From positions 682,001 through 746,000 of the forward strand of contig NZ_CANNDN010000001.1 in the NCBI RefSeq assembly GCF_947503465.1: 64,000 nucleotides of DNA. Direction: 5' to 3'. The position numbers and the translations under genes are program-made. This stretch comes from an uncultured Tateyamaria sp. GTDB taxonomy: Bacteria; Pseudomonadota; Alphaproteobacteria; Rhodobacterales; Rhodobacteraceae. Shown here in pieces: positions 27,710-36,517 of the stretch; positions within the stretch are counted from its first letter, which is position 1; the number at the start of each line of letters is the position of its first letter. A model generated the notes under the pieces. The model ran no database searches and was not told the origin of the DNA. It was given only the letters and a program-made list of their open reading frames with translations.

Positions 27710-28319
27710 ACGCGGCTACCACCACGGTAACCTCCGACAGGCCCTGATCGAAGCTGCGCTGCAACTGATCACAGACAAGGGTCCGACAGGTTTCACCCTG
27801 TCCGAGGCGGCCAAGCAGGCCGGAGTAACACCGGCTGCTGTCTACCGGCACTATGAAGGGCGCGAAGACCTGATCGCGGAATGCGCGCGCCAGGGGTATG
27901 GCATCTTTGCCGACCTGATGGAGCATGCCTACCAGTCGGGCCAACCCTCAGCCCTTGCCGCATTCGAGGCGACAGGACGGGCCTACCTTGCTTTTGCCCG
28001 CCGGTTTCCCGGTCATTACATCGCCATGTTCGAAAGTGGTATTTCGGTGAACCGCACGCCTGAACTGGCCGATGTTGCGGCCCGCGCAAATGCGGTTCTG
28101 GAAAAGGCCGCCGGAGACCTGAGCCAGCATATCCCGGAAGGCAAACGCCCCCCTGCCGCGATGTTTTCCGCCCATATCTGGGCCATGAGCCACGGGGTGG
28201 TCGAGTTGTTTGCCCGCAATTCGCCCGGTCGCGCATCCCCCTTCCCGCCCGAGGATCTGCTTGAAACCGGCATCGGGATCTATCTGCGCGGCCTGGGCCT
28301 GTTGCCTGGCGATGACTAG
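27702..28319 (+). CDS. TetR/AcrR-family transcriptional regulator
   Basis: 205 aa. N-terminal HTH ([31 protein letters not shown], residues 32-62) with the typical [18 protein letters not shown] beginning. The C-terminal ligand domain resembles the WHG-type TetR group ([14 protein letters not shown]). Overlaps ppk2 at its start and the next membrane protein at its end, so it probably belongs to one transcript with ppk2. Target genes unknown; autoregulation is likely but no operator was identified. Confidence 0.9.
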   Translation: MPKRGYHHGNLRQALIEAALQLITDKGPTGFTLSEAAKQAGVTPAAVYRHYEGREDLIAECARQGYGIFADLMEHAYQSGQPSALAAFEATGRAYLAFARRFPGHYIAMFESGISVNRTPELADVAARANAVLEKAAGDLSQHIPEGKRPPAAMFSAHIWAMSHGVVELFARNSPGRASPFPPEDLLETGIGIYLRGLGLLPGDD

Positions 28320-28680
28320 GCTGCTGCGTTTCTTGCCACCAACGGTGCAGGCGTGGGTCTTGGAACACACATGGATCGGTGTTGTCGCGGTTTTGTGGCT
28401 GGGCGCGGTGGTGGCAACTGTACTTTATGTGCGGCCTGACCCGGTGGTTGATCGTGATTTCTTGACCGCGCGCGTGCTGGGATCGGCCGACACCAGTTCG
28501 GACGCGGGTTTTTCCGTGCGATTTGCGTTGGAGTTTCCAGACGGCACGCCAAAATCCCTATCGACGGCATCGATGTCGGTCGCGGTAACAATCATCGAAA
28601 CCGCCTGCGTGGAACGCCGGACATTATCTTCCGGCAATGAGCACTTTGTGCTTGTTCCAACAAACATGTGCCCTGAGTGA
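28312..28680 (+). CDS. Hypothetical single-pass membrane protein
   Basis: 122 aa. One hydrophobic segment at about residues 18-38 (IGVVAVLWLGAVVATVLYV), with an outside domain of about 80 residues containing two cysteines (TIIETACVE, PTNMCPE) that could form a disulfide. The ATG overlaps the TetR stop (ATGACTAG), so it is coupled to the ppk2-tetR unit. No recognised family. Confidence 0.55.
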   Translation: MTRLLRFLPPTVQAWVLEHTWIGVVAVLWLGAVVATVLYVRPDPVVDRDFLTARVLGSADTSSDAGFSVRFALEFPDGTPKSLSTASMSVAVTIIETACVERRTLSSGNEHFVLVPTNMCPE

Positions 28681-28690
28681 TCGCGCCGGG

Positions 28691-29656
28691 CTATGCCTGT
28701 CCCGTCGGAAAATGGGGAAGCACCTCTTGGGCTAGTCGCCCGAGCGTCTCTTCCACATCGCTGAAATTGTAGCGCAGGTTCAACGCCACGTGGTTCACGC
28801 CCATGGCTTGCAGGTCCGCCAGGTGATCGACCAAAAAGGATGTGCCCGCCTGATAGCCCAGCACGATGGGCCGTGTGCGCGCGTCCGACCTGTCCAGCAC
28901 ATCAACATAAAGCGACTGCATGACAGGCTTGTCGCCCTGCCCGACCGTAGCGACGTAGCGCCTGTACTGGGCAATCATGTCTTTTTGGTTCTGGGCATTG
29001 CGGGGATAGGTGATCCACCCGTCGCCATGTTCCGCGCCCCAGTCCGGTGTCTGTTGACTGCCGCCCGTGATCAGCAAGGGCACCTGCCCGGCCACCGGCT
29101 TTGGCACCATGTCAATATGCCCGTTCAGCACACCCTGCGCGGCGTCCAACCTGGGATAGCTTTGAAAACAGGCGCGGATGTATTGCACACTGTCCCGAAA
29201 CCGGGCCCCACGGTTGTCGTATTCCATGTTCAGCGCCGGATATTCTTCGGGCCGGTCGCCGGATGCAATGCCAAGCATGACCCGCCCGCCGGACAACACA
29301 TCGGCAGACGCGGCGGCCTTCGCCACATGGGCAGGATGGCGCAACGGCAGGATGACGCTGCCCACCCCCAAACCGATCCGGCGGGTACTGGCCGCCAGCG
29401 CGCCCAGATACACAAACGGGTCGAACATCTGACCGACATCGCCAAAGGCTGGCACGTTGAAGGGCACGTCGCGCAACCAGACTGCCGCAAAGCCCAAGCT
29501 CTCAGCAAGCTGAACCCGCTCGATATGACGCGCCAGCGTCGGTATGTCTTCGGGGCCGTACTCTTCGATCGGCAGGAACAGCCCGATGCTCAGGCGGCCT
29601 GGTTGAAAGGTTGCGTTGTAGCCGCGGTTCATTTTCGGAAAGAAGGGGTCAGTCAT
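28691..29656 (-). CDS. LLM-class flavin-dependent oxidoreductase
   Basis: 321 aa luciferase-like monooxygenase fold using F420 or FMN. RLSIGLFLPIEEYGPEDIPTLARHIERVQLAESLGFAAVWLRDVPF, GLGVGSVILPLRHPAHVAK and GGRVMLGIASGDRP are characteristic, and resemble the BA3436-type subgroup. The substrate is unknown. The ATG of MTDPFFPKMNRG has no clear ribosome site; the frame is open further upstream. Convergent with the preceding membrane protein gene. The 250-base gap up to 29906 holds no recognised site. Confidence 0.85.
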   Translation of the reverse strand: MTDPFFPKMNRGYNATFQPGRLSIGLFLPIEEYGPEDIPTLARHIERVQLAESLGFAAVWLRDVPFNVPAFGDVGQMFDPFVYLGALAASTRRIGLGVGSVILPLRHPAHVAKAAASADVLSGGRVMLGIASGDRPEEYPALNMEYDNRGARFRDSVQYIRACFQSYPRLDAAQGVLNGHIDMVPKPVAGQVPLLITGGSQQTPDWGAEHGDGWITYPRNAQNQKDMIAQYRRYVATVGQGDKPVMQSLYVDVLDRSDARTRPIVLGYQAGTSFLVDHLADLQAMGVNHVALNLRYNFSDVEETLGRLAQEVLPHFPTGQA

Positions 29657-29906
29657 GGTCCGGGCACGCCGCAGTGTTTGGTGATCCACCCTGCGCAGCA
29701 GCGGTTCCGCGTCAATCGAAAAAACCGCGGTGTGCAGAATGCGCCCGCCTGGCTTTGTCCCGCGCGCATCTGCGTCGCGCACTGACTTTTGCCGCTTTGG
29801 CGGGACGCTGCGCATCACAAGACCCGAATGCGCGCACCCTTGCCTGACACAAGACTGTCGTGAACCTGTTGTCTGTCTGTCGCACTTAACGTGTCAAAGC
29901 CCGCGT

Positions 29907-30776
29907 ATGAAAGAGCGCCTGGATCCTCTGGTGGCCGAACGCGCACCGTGGCTGTTTCGCCCCGGCACACTCAGCCGTGTCGCGCGACACAGCCTTATGT
30001 CGGTGCTGAGCTACGACAAGACAGTCGATCTGGCCACGCAGTTGAAAGACGAACAGACCGCCACCCTGATGCAGCGCGTCGGTCAGTTGCTGGCCCAGGA
30101 TGTTTCTGTGACTGGGTTGCATTTTGTCCCACGCAAAGGTCCCGCGCTGATCGTGGCAAACCATCCGACAGGCATCGCTGACGGCATCATGCTGCATCAC
30201 GTGTTGGCCCCTGTCCGACCGGATCTGTTCTTTTACGCAAACGCTGACATCTTGCGGGTCTTGCCGCAGGTGTCGACAATGATTGCCCCGGTCGAATGGC
30301 GCCATGACAAGCGGTGCCACGCCAAGACGCGTGCAACGATGACCTATACGCGGGACGCCGTGGCCGAGGGGCGGCTTGGCATCATCTTCCCGTCCGGGCG
30401 GCTGGCCAAGCGGCGGGGTTTGCGCCTTTGCGAGCGTCCGTGGATGCCGTCGGCCGCTATGATCGCGCGCAAATACAATCTGCCTATTGTCCCGATCCAT
30501 ATCCACGCGCGCAATTCAGCGCTGTTTTACCTGCTGGACCTGATCCATCCGACGTTGCGGGACATTACCCTGTTCCATGAAACTCTGAACAAAGGCAGCC
30601 AGTCGTTTCGCATCACGATCGGGCGCCCCATCCCGGCCTCGGACCTGCCGCGCAACTCTGATGACGGTGTGGCGCTGTTGCGGTCTGCAACCCTGCGCCT
30701 GGGCCAAGAGGCGAAGGGCCGGAAAGTGGTGCGGGTCCATGGCGCGCGGCGTGGGCGGGCCAACACGTTGCCCTGA
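29907..30776 (+). CDS. PlsC-like lysophospholipid acyltransferase
   Basis: 289 aa. The acyltransferase motif I NHPTGIAD (NHx4D) and the FPSGRLAKRRGLRL segment (motif III type) are present, followed by VPIHIHARNSALFYLLDL. Members acylate lysophosphatidate or lyso-ornithine lipid. The OlsA role is possible given an OlsB-like gene at 53489, but they are not adjacent here. No strong ribosome site precedes the ATG at 29907. Confidence 0.8.
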   Translation: MKERLDPLVAERAPWLFRPGTLSRVARHSLMSVLSYDKTVDLATQLKDEQTATLMQRVGQLLAQDVSVTGLHFVPRKGPALIVANHPTGIADGIMLHHVLAPVRPDLFFYANADILRVLPQVSTMIAPVEWRHDKRCHAKTRATMTYTRDAVAEGRLGIIFPSGRLAKRRGLRLCERPWMPSAAMIARKYNLPIVPIHIHARNSALFYLLDLIHPTLRDITLFHETLNKGSQSFRITIGRPIPASDLPRNSDDGVALLRSATLRLGQEAKGRKVVRVHGARRGRANTLP

Positions 30777-30785
30777 TCCGCACAG

Positions 30786-30813
30786 CAAAAGGGCCACCCC
30801 ATAGGGCAGCCCA
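30786..30813 (-). terminator. Terminator after rpsI
   Basis: On the minus strand GGGC-TG-CCC-TAT-GGG-GTG-GCCC followed by TTTT forms a hairpin just beyond the rpsI stop. Imperfect inner pairing, short T run. Confidence 0.6.
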
Positions 30814-30838
30814 TTTGACCATTCGAACGATATAAAGC

Positions 30839-31327
30839 TTAACGCTTGGAGAACTGGAAGCTCTTCCGGGCTTTGGCCTTACCGTATTTCTTACGCTCGA
30901 CCACGCGGCTGTCGCGGGTCAGGAAGCCTGCGGCTTTCAGGGCCGCGCGCAGGCTGGGATCATAAAGCTGCAGTGCTTTCGAAATGCCGTGCTTGACCGC
31001 ACCGGCCTGACCCGACAGACCACCGCCCTTGACGGTCGCAGTCACGTCGAACTGGTCTTCGACACCGGCAACCTCGAACGGCTGGCGCAGGATCATTTGC
31101 AGCACGGGACGTGCGAAATAGGTGTTCAGTTCCTTGCCGTTCACGGTGACCTTGCCCGAACCGGGTTTGATCCAGACGCGGGCTACGGCGTCTTTCCGTT
31201 TGCCGGTGGCATAGGACCGCCCGAATTCGTCCCGGACAGGTTCGCGGGGCGTCAGGTCGACCTCTGCCGGGGCGGCGTCGCCCGCAACAGCTTGCAAGTC
31301 TTCGAGTGTGTTGATTTCGTCAGCCAT
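30839..31327 (-). CDS. rpsI: 30S ribosomal protein S9
   Basis: 162 aa, with the acidic N-terminal extension usual in alphaproteobacteria ([17 protein letters not shown]). The S9 core runs from [26 protein letters not shown] to the basic C-terminus [26 protein letters not shown] nine bases before the ATG at 31327 favours this start; the ATG at 31333 overlaps the rplM stop and is an alternative. Follows rplM directly. Confidence 0.98.
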   Translation of the reverse strand: MADEINTLEDLQAVAGDAAPAEVDLTPREPVRDEFGRSYATGKRKDAVARVWIKPGSGKVTVNGKELNTYFARPVLQMILRQPFEVAGVEDQFDVTATVKGGGLSGQAGAVKHGISKALQLYDPSLRAALKAAGFLTRDSRVVERKKYGKAKARKSFQFSKR

Positions 31328-31329
31328 GC

Positions 31330-31791
31330 TCATGCGCTCCGGGTGTTTTTCTTGTTCATGGATTTCACATCCAGAACTTCGGGGCTTTGTGCCTCGTGCG
31401 GGTGCTCGGCCCCGGCATAGACACGCAGGTTGGTCATTTGCTGGCGCGACAGGCGGTTGCCGGGCAGCATGCGCTTGACCGCGAGGGTCACGACGCGCTC
31501 GGGATGTGCGCCGGTCAGGATCTGTTCCTTGGTGCGCGACTTGATCCCGCCGGGGTGGCCGGTGTGCCAGTAATGGCTTTCGTGACGCTTGTTGCCGGTC
31601 AACTGGATCTTGTCCGCGTTGATGATGATCACGTTGTCGCCCATGTCCATGTGCGGCGTGAAGGACGGCTTGTGCTTGCCACGCAGACGCATGGCGACGA
31701 TCGAGGCAAGGCGGCCCAGAACAACGCCTTCGGCGTCGATCAGGATCCATTTCTTGTCGATGTCCGCAGGTGTTGCGGTATAGGTTTTCAT
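31330..31791 (-). CDS. rplM: 50S ribosomal protein L13
   Basis: 153 aa. [30 protein letters not shown] is the standard start, with [22 protein letters not shown] and [22 protein letters not shown] as further conserved blocks. First gene of the rplM-rpsI operon; a good promoter lies at 31832-31859. Stop overlaps the first possible rpsI ATG. Confidence 0.98.
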   Translation of the reverse strand: MKTYTATPADIDKKWILIDAEGVVLGRLASIVAMRLRGKHKPSFTPHMDMGDNVIIINADKIQLTGNKRHESHYWHTGHPGGIKSRTKEQILTGAHPERVVTLAVKRMLPGNRLSRQQMTNLRVYAGAEHPHEAQSPEVLDVKSMNKKNTRSA

Positions 31792-31831
31792 GTGAGTGAA
31801 TCCCTTGAGGGGTGGAATTTCAGATTGCGCG

Positions 31832-31859
31832 GTTATACAGCAGATCAAAGTCACGTCAA
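31832..31859 (-). promoter_or_regulatory. Promoter of rplM-rpsI
   Basis: Minus-strand TTGACG (31854-31859), 16-base spacer, TATAAC (31832-31837); predicted start near 31825, about 34 bases before the rplM ATG. Strong match to sigma70-type hexamers, as expected for ribosomal genes. Confidence 0.75.
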
Positions 31860-31949
31860 CTGCGTCATGATGGTTTTTATATAACAAAAACAAATGCTTG
31901 AAAATAAGGTATCATATTACCCCACAAAATGCGCCGATTTGGAGATGCC

Positions 31950-32267
31950 ATGCTGACCGGACTGGCCGTGCCCGCCGCCGCCACGCTCGGTTTGCTGGTC
32001 TGCGCCACGGCCATCGGGGTGCCCGCCATGCGCAAACTGATCGTGGTTTACGAGGCCAAGCACGAACTGAAACATGGTTCGGCCGGGTGGCTACGGTCAT
32101 TGCGCGGCTGGTCGATGGTGGCCTTCTGGCTGATGACGACATGGTTCATCGCAACGATCTTTGGCGATTGGGCGGTGAATGGTGATCTGGAGGCGGCGAT
32201 TGACCGGGGATGGCTGCGCCTGCGCATCCTGCTTGAGATCGCGATGGCGATCATGGAGTCCGACTGA
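31950..32267 (+). CDS. Small membrane protein
   Basis: 105 aa with two clear hydrophobic helices (about residues 5-26 and 62-80) and a third amphipathic one at the end (LRILLEIAMAIM). GGAG five bases before the ATG at 31950; an ATG seven codons earlier (31929) is less well placed. The stop overlaps the next ATG (TGATG), so it is translationally coupled to the zinc-ribbon membrane protein. Family not recognised. Confidence 0.6.
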   Translation: MLTGLAVPAAATLGLLVCATAIGVPAMRKLIVVYEAKHELKHGSAGWLRSLRGWSMVAFWLMTTWFIATIFGDWAVNGDLEAAIDRGWLRLRILLEIAMAIMESD

Positions 32268-33313
32268 TGCAGGACCTGAGTGCTGTGCAGTCGGACCTGC
32301 AATGCCGCAATTGCGCGGGTCAGTGCGTCTATGACCCCTCGCAGCAGGCGCTGGTCTGTTCCAGTTGCGCCACGCGCTATGGACTTGAAACCGACCGGGA
32401 CGCCGACGCTGCGACCGAATTCGAGTTCGACCCGGATGCGCCCGAAGCCGATCCGATCGAGACCACACAGACCCGCGTACATCATTGCGAAACCTGCGGC
32501 GGCGATGTGGTGTTCGTGGGCCAGACCCTGTCGGAACGCTGCGCCTATTGCGACGGTCCGGTGGTACTGGCGACCAGCGACACCGGGTACCAGACCAAGG
32601 CGCTGATCCCCTTCCGCGTGCCGGACCGGGACGCGCAGCGTGCGGCCCTGGATTGGGTCGCCGGGCGGTGGGCGGCGCCGTCAAGCCTGACTTCTGTGGT
32701 GTCGGGGGCCCGGGTGGCAGGTTTGTACGTGCCGTTCTGGACCTTCGACAGCGAAGAAGCGGTAAATTACTGGGCCAAATACAAGGTGCGCCGCAACAAA
32801 CGGACAGTGACACGGTCCACCTCCGGCGCGCTGCGCATCCGCTTTGACGATCTGCTGGTCCCCGCCTCGCCCCATGTCACCCCCCTGATCCGCGATGGCA
32901 TCCTGCACGATTTCGACCCCCGCCGCCTGCGCCCGTACCGTCCCGGTTACCTGGCGGGCTTTGGGGCCGAGCGCCACCATCAGTCGGTGGCCGAAGGGCT
33001 GGATGCGAATGCAGAGGACAAGGACCTGCTGATCCGCAACCGGATCAAGGGCCATGTGCGCAAATCCGGCGTGCACGACATTCGCTACACCACGGGGACA
33101 AGCGGCATACGCTACCGTCGCATTCTGCTGCCGGTGTGGATCCTGCACTATCAATATGACGGCACGCCGATGAAAGTCGTGGTGTGCGGCATGCAGGGGC
33201 GCACCTTCGGCGAGCGTCCGTTCTCCTGGATCAAGCTGGCAGGCTATGCCGCGCTGCTGTCCGCGCTGACCATCGGCTTTGGTCTGGCCTGGGGGGCCGG
33301 CGGGCTGCTTTAG
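32267..33313 (+). CDS. Zinc-ribbon protein with C-terminal membrane helix
   Basis: 348 aa. Two zinc ribbons near the N-terminus: Cys13-x2-Cys16 / Cys31-x2-Cys34 and Cys74-x2-Cys77 / Cys92-x2-Cys95. A central domain follows with VPFWTFDSEEAVNYWAKYKVRRNKR and GYLAGFGAERHHQSV, a beta-rich region (IRYRRILLPVWILHYQYDG), and one membrane helix at about 325-346. Related proteins are often annotated as helicase-like or primosomal only because of the zinc ribbon; I see no helicase motifs. Coupled to the upstream small membrane protein. Function unknown. Confidence 0.7.
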   Translation: MQDLSAVQSDLQCRNCAGQCVYDPSQQALVCSSCATRYGLETDRDADAATEFEFDPDAPEADPIETTQTRVHHCETCGGDVVFVGQTLSERCAYCDGPVVLATSDTGYQTKALIPFRVPDRDAQRAALDWVAGRWAAPSSLTSVVSGARVAGLYVPFWTFDSEEAVNYWAKYKVRRNKRTVTRSTSGALRIRFDDLLVPASPHVTPLIRDGILHDFDPRRLRPYRPGYLAGFGAERHHQSVAEGLDANAEDKDLLIRNRIKGHVRKSGVHDIRYTTGTSGIRYRRILLPVWILHYQYDGTPMKVVVCGMQGRTFGERPFSWIKLAGYAALLSALTIGFGLAWGAGGLL

Positions 33314-34725
33314 ACCCCGATCTGGTCCGGTGGGTTGTCCAGCAGGTCGCGCAACCGTTCGATCGCCCTCTCAAACGACTGCAACGACACGCCAGCATTG
33401 ATCGCGATCCGCACGGCATGGGGCGTGCGCGCATCACGGCAGGCGTAATCCTCGGCGGCGCGAATGCCCACGCCCTGCTGAGCCGCCGCCTGCACAAAGG
33501 CGCCCGCCCGCCATCCTTCGGGCAAGCGTAGCCACAGGAACGGCACGTCCGCGCGCCAAACGATATCGTATCCGCCCAACACGTTCACCGCGCGGTGCAC
33601 ATATGTGCCAATTCCGTTGCGCGCGCTGTCCATCAGACCCGGCAGCGTCGGATGCACAAGAAGGGCCGCAAAGAGGTCGGTCATGGGCGTAGCAAGGCCA
33701 AAGAACGAATACTCCGCCGTGCGCCGCAGCACACTGGCCCGCCCTTTGGGCGTCACCGTAATGCCCAGGCGCAGCGCAGGCGTGATGGATTTGGAGATCG
33801 AGGAAATGTACCAAGTTCGTTCTGGTACAATCATGCGATAACTGGGCGCCTGTGCCTGCCCCAATCTGTAACAATCATCTTCGAGGATCTGAAGATCGTG
33901 GCGCTTGGCAACATCGGCCAACGCTTCGCGCCGCTCAAGCGGGGTGAAGCCGCATGTGGGGTTGTGCACTTCGGGCGAGGTGCAGAACACCTGCGCGTCG
34001 TGAGCCTTGGCGGCGGCCTCCAGCGCCTCGGGGATCACGCCATCCGCGTCCATTTCCACGGGAATGACGTCTGCGCGCAGCAACTCTGCCGCGCGCCGGA
34101 ATCCGGGATAGGCCAGGTCCTCGACCAGGATCGCCGGGCGGCGCCCTTTCAGAAGCGCTTGCAACACAAGCAGAATCGCGTTCTGCCCACCATTGGCCAG
34201 CACGATGTCATCCGGCCCGAACGACCCGATGGGCGCCCCAGCCAACCATGCCGCACAGGCCGTGCGGGCAGGTGCGCCGCCGCTGCGGGTCGGGTAGTGC
34301 ATCATGCCCGATGGCGGGTCCTGCGCGACCTCGGCCAACAGCCCGCGGATCAGCGTTGCCTGCCCCACACTCGGCAAGTGCGGAGAGAACAGATTGACGT
34401 TCCAGGTTTGCGCTTCGGAATTGTGGGTCGCACTGTCGATCTCAAGCGGGACATCGGTAAAAAGTGGCCCTTTTTCATCAGGTTGCGCGACAAAGGTGCC
34501 ACGCCCGACCTCGGCCGTCAGGGTGCCGTCATCGGTCAGCAACGTGTAGGCGCGTGCCACCGTGCCAGGCGTGATCCCAAGGCTCCACGCCAGATCCCGC
34601 ACCGGCGGCAGCTTGTCCCCCGGAGTCAGGTCGTGATCCGTAATTCGCTGCCGGATCACCTGCATGACAGCTTTGTACTTCGGGCCCTGCCCATCCAGCA
34701 GTTCCGGCGACCAAATTGTACCCAT
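33310..34725 (-). CDS. MocR-type (GntR/aminotransferase fusion) regulator
   Basis: 471 aa. The GntR-type winged helix covers residues 10-80 (KLPPVRDLAWSLGITPGTVARAYTLLTDDG). A fold-type I aminotransferase-like domain follows with Lys312 in SSISKSITPALRLG, the expected PLP site. MocR proteins bind direct repeats beside a divergent target gene. Here the divergent gene is a DUF1127 protein, with matching direct repeats between them. The 3' end overlaps the zinc-ribbon gene by four bases. Confidence 0.9.
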   Translation of the reverse strand: MGTIWSPELLDGQGPKYKAVMQVIRQRITDHDLTPGDKLPPVRDLAWSLGITPGTVARAYTLLTDDGTLTAEVGRGTFVAQPDEKGPLFTDVPLEIDSATHNSEAQTWNVNLFSPHLPSVGQATLIRGLLAEVAQDPPSGMMHYPTRSGGAPARTACAAWLAGAPIGSFGPDDIVLANGGQNAILLVLQALLKGRRPAILVEDLAYPGFRRAAELLRADVIPVEMDADGVIPEALEAAAKAHDAQVFCTSPEVHNPTCGFTPLERREALADVAKRHDLQILEDDCYRLGQAQAPSYRMIVPERTWYISSISKSITPALRLGITVTPKGRASVLRRTAEYSFFGLATPMTDLFAALLVHPTLPGLMDSARNGIGTYVHRAVNVLGGYDIVWRADVPFLWLRLPEGWRAGAFVQAAAQQGVGIRAAEDYACRDARTPHAVRIAINAGVSLQSFERAIERLRDLLDNPPDQIGV

Positions 34726-34757
34726 TACAATGTTTCCGTAGCGTTAGGTGATCCCGC

Positions 34758-34803
34758 ATTGTATCACTACAGAATGGCAGTTACGCCATATTGTGTCAAT
34801 ACA
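34758..34803 (+). promoter_or_regulatory. Direct repeats between MocR and DUF1127 genes (candidate MocR operator)
   Basis: ATTGTATCACTACA (34758-34771) and ATTGTGTCAATACA (34790-34803) share 12 of 14 bases and start 32 bases apart, about three helical turns. A further ATTGTAAT on the minus strand covers the MocR start codon (34724-34732). Known MocR regulators bind two direct repeats in this way; the assignment here is inferred. Confidence 0.55.
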
Positions 34804-34818
34804 ATTCAGGAGATTCCC

Positions 34819-35052
34819 ATGGCACACCACATGCAAACGCCCGCCTCGCACCTGGCTTACCTGACTGCGCAAAATCGCATTCCGGCAGCTTCCGTGATCG
34901 CGCTGCGCGTTGCCGTGGTGCTGTCGAAATGGGGCCAACGTCGCCGCAGCAGGCATGCCTTGCACCAGCTCCCCCCGCACCTGCTGCGCGACATTGGATT
35001 GACACCCGCCGAGGCCGAACGCGAGTCGCGGCGCGTGTTCTGGCGGATGTGA
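34819..35052 (+). CDS. DUF1127 domain protein
   Basis: 77 aa. The C-terminal DUF1127 signature is visible: a basic stretch (KWGQRRRSRHAL) then LHQLPPHLLRDIGLTPAEAERESRRVFWR. Such small proteins often bind RNA or act in phosphate, carbon or stress responses in alphaproteobacteria. AGGAG lies just before the ATG. Its divergent MocR neighbour is the likely regulator. Confidence 0.85.
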   Translation: MAHHMQTPASHLAYLTAQNRIPAASVIALRVAVVLSKWGQRRRSRHALHQLPPHLLRDIGLTPAEAERESRRVFWRM

Positions 35053-35085
35053 CATCCCCGTGGCGTCCGCCAGACCTCTTCCCTG

Positions 35086-35115
35086 CGGCCGGGTTTCATC
35101 CCGGCCGTTTTTTTT
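35086..35115 (+). terminator. Rho-independent terminator after the DUF1127 gene
   Basis: Perfect eight-base stem CGGCCGGG / CCCGGCCG with loop TTTCAT and eight following T residues. The T run reaches the stop codon of the convergent thioesterase gene. Confidence 0.93.
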
Positions 35116-35551
35116 ACGCCGGCAGATCAACGCCCTGTGGCGGTATCGCATATGTCAAACTGGCACGCGCGACCGGCTTGTCGTCGCCATCGGAATAAAT
35201 CAGCGCATCCGTAACCGACAACTGCTTGCCCAGCTTCAACAGCCGCCCATGCGCTATCAGGTCAACGCCGGCCCTGGGTTTGCGCATGAAATCGATAGAG
35301 CAATTGGTGGTCACCGCAAGCGCACGTGGCCCGATATGCGCCAGCGTCACCATGTAGGCGGTGACATCTGCCAGCCCGAACATGGCCGGTCCGGACACGG
35401 TGCCGCCCGGACGCAAGTGCCGGTCCTGCACCAACAGGCGCAACACAACGCCGTCCTCGCTCACGTCTTCCACAAGAAATTCGCCCGCGACTTCCAGAAA
35501 CACCTTTTGCAGAAACGCGTTCATCTCGGGTGCAGTCATCTGAACGGCCAT
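35114..35551 (-). CDS. PaaI-family (hotdog fold) thioesterase
   Basis: 145 aa single hotdog domain. LRPGGTVSGPAMFGLADVTAYMVTLAHIG is the helix with the catalytic-type acidic residue, and CSIDFMRKPRAGVDLIAHGRLLKLGK is the following strand pair. Probably an acyl-CoA thioesterase. GGAAGGAAAAGC precedes the ATG. Divergent from the enoyl-CoA hydratase-like gene, which suggests fatty-acid or acyl-CoA metabolism. Confidence 0.85.
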   Translation of the reverse strand: MAVQMTAPEMNAFLQKVFLEVAGEFLVEDVSEDGVVLRLLVQDRHLRPGGTVSGPAMFGLADVTAYMVTLAHIGPRALAVTTNCSIDFMRKPRAGVDLIAHGRLLKLGKQLSVTDALIYSDGDDKPVARASLTYAIPPQGVDLPA

Positions 35552-35608
35552 GCTTTTCCTTCCCTTGTCCCTGCCCTAGGGTGAGCCGCAAACGCAACGG
35601 AGAGCAAG

Positions 35609-36394
35609 ATGGCAATTCTGGAACGTGAGGTCATAGGCGCGGTGGCGCATCTGCGCATGAATGCGCCGGATCGGCTGAACGCATTGTCGGACGAGATGAT
35701 CGCCGAAGTGCACGGCGCATTGGATGACGTGGCCGAGGACAGATCGGTGCGCGCGGTTGTGCTGTCGGGCGCAGGCAAGGCGTTTTGCGCGGGCCATGAC
35801 CTGAAACAGATGACGGCGGGCCGACAGGCTGCGGATGGCGGGGCGGCCTACTTCAAGGACCTCTTTGACCGCTGCGCCGCCATGATGGCGCGGGTGCAAT
35901 CCCTGCCCCAGCCCGTCATCGCGCAAGTGCACGGGATCGCCACGGCCGCCGGCTGCCAACTGGTGGCGACATGCGATCTGGCGGTGGCAGCGCATGGCAC
36001 GCGGTTCGGGGTCAACGGGGTCAATATCGGTCTCTTCTGCTCGACGCCCATGGTGGCGCTCAGCCGCAATATTCCCCGCAAGCAGGCATTCGAGATGTTA
36101 ACCACGGGTGAGTTCATCGAAGCGGACCGCGCGGTCCAATTGGGCCTTGTTAACCATGCCGTACCCATGGATGACCTGCACAGTACCGCCCAGGAGCTGG
36201 CCACCCGCATCGCCGCCAAGCTGGGCAGCGCGGTCAAGATCGGCAAACAAGCCTTTTACGAACAGCTTCAGATGCCGGTTGCGCAGGCCTATGCCTATAC
36301 GGGTGAAGTGATGGTGACCAATATGCTGAACCCCGACACGGCCGAAGGCATCGACGCCTTTATCGAAAAGCGCTCGCCCGACTGGACGCAATAA
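35609..36394 (+). CDS. Enoyl-CoA hydratase/isomerase-family protein lacking the usual catalytic glutamates
   Basis: 261 aa crotonase fold. CoA-binding and oxyanion region FCAGHDLKQM and HGIATAAGCQLVATCDLAVAA are clear. Where classical hydratase has two catalytic Glu (GGGCELA and FGQPEI), this protein has AAGCQLV and FGVNGVN, so both are missing. It resembles ECHDC3-like proteins and may have another activity. GGAGAGC precedes the ATG. Confidence 0.87.
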   Translation: MAILEREVIGAVAHLRMNAPDRLNALSDEMIAEVHGALDDVAEDRSVRAVVLSGAGKAFCAGHDLKQMTAGRQAADGGAAYFKDLFDRCAAMMARVQSLPQPVIAQVHGIATAAGCQLVATCDLAVAAHGTRFGVNGVNIGLFCSTPMVALSRNIPRKQAFEMLTTGEFIEADRAVQLGLVNHAVPMDDLHSTAQELATRIAAKLGSAVKIGKQAFYEQLQMPVAQAYAYTGEVMVTNMLNPDTAEGIDAFIEKRSPDWTQ

Positions 36395-36517
36395 GCCCGT
36401 AAAATCCGATACGACTTTTGGTTGTTTCCAAATCGTGACCCGATTATTTCCAACTAACCACTGGCAATTTGGGCACAAATGGGGCACAAATAAGACACGG
36501 TTAACAAACCGATGACG

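Noticed and set aside
31328-31750. Long upstream extension of the rpsI frame
   Set aside because: It is the antisense-like shadow of rplM in another frame; S9 begins [11 protein letters not shown].
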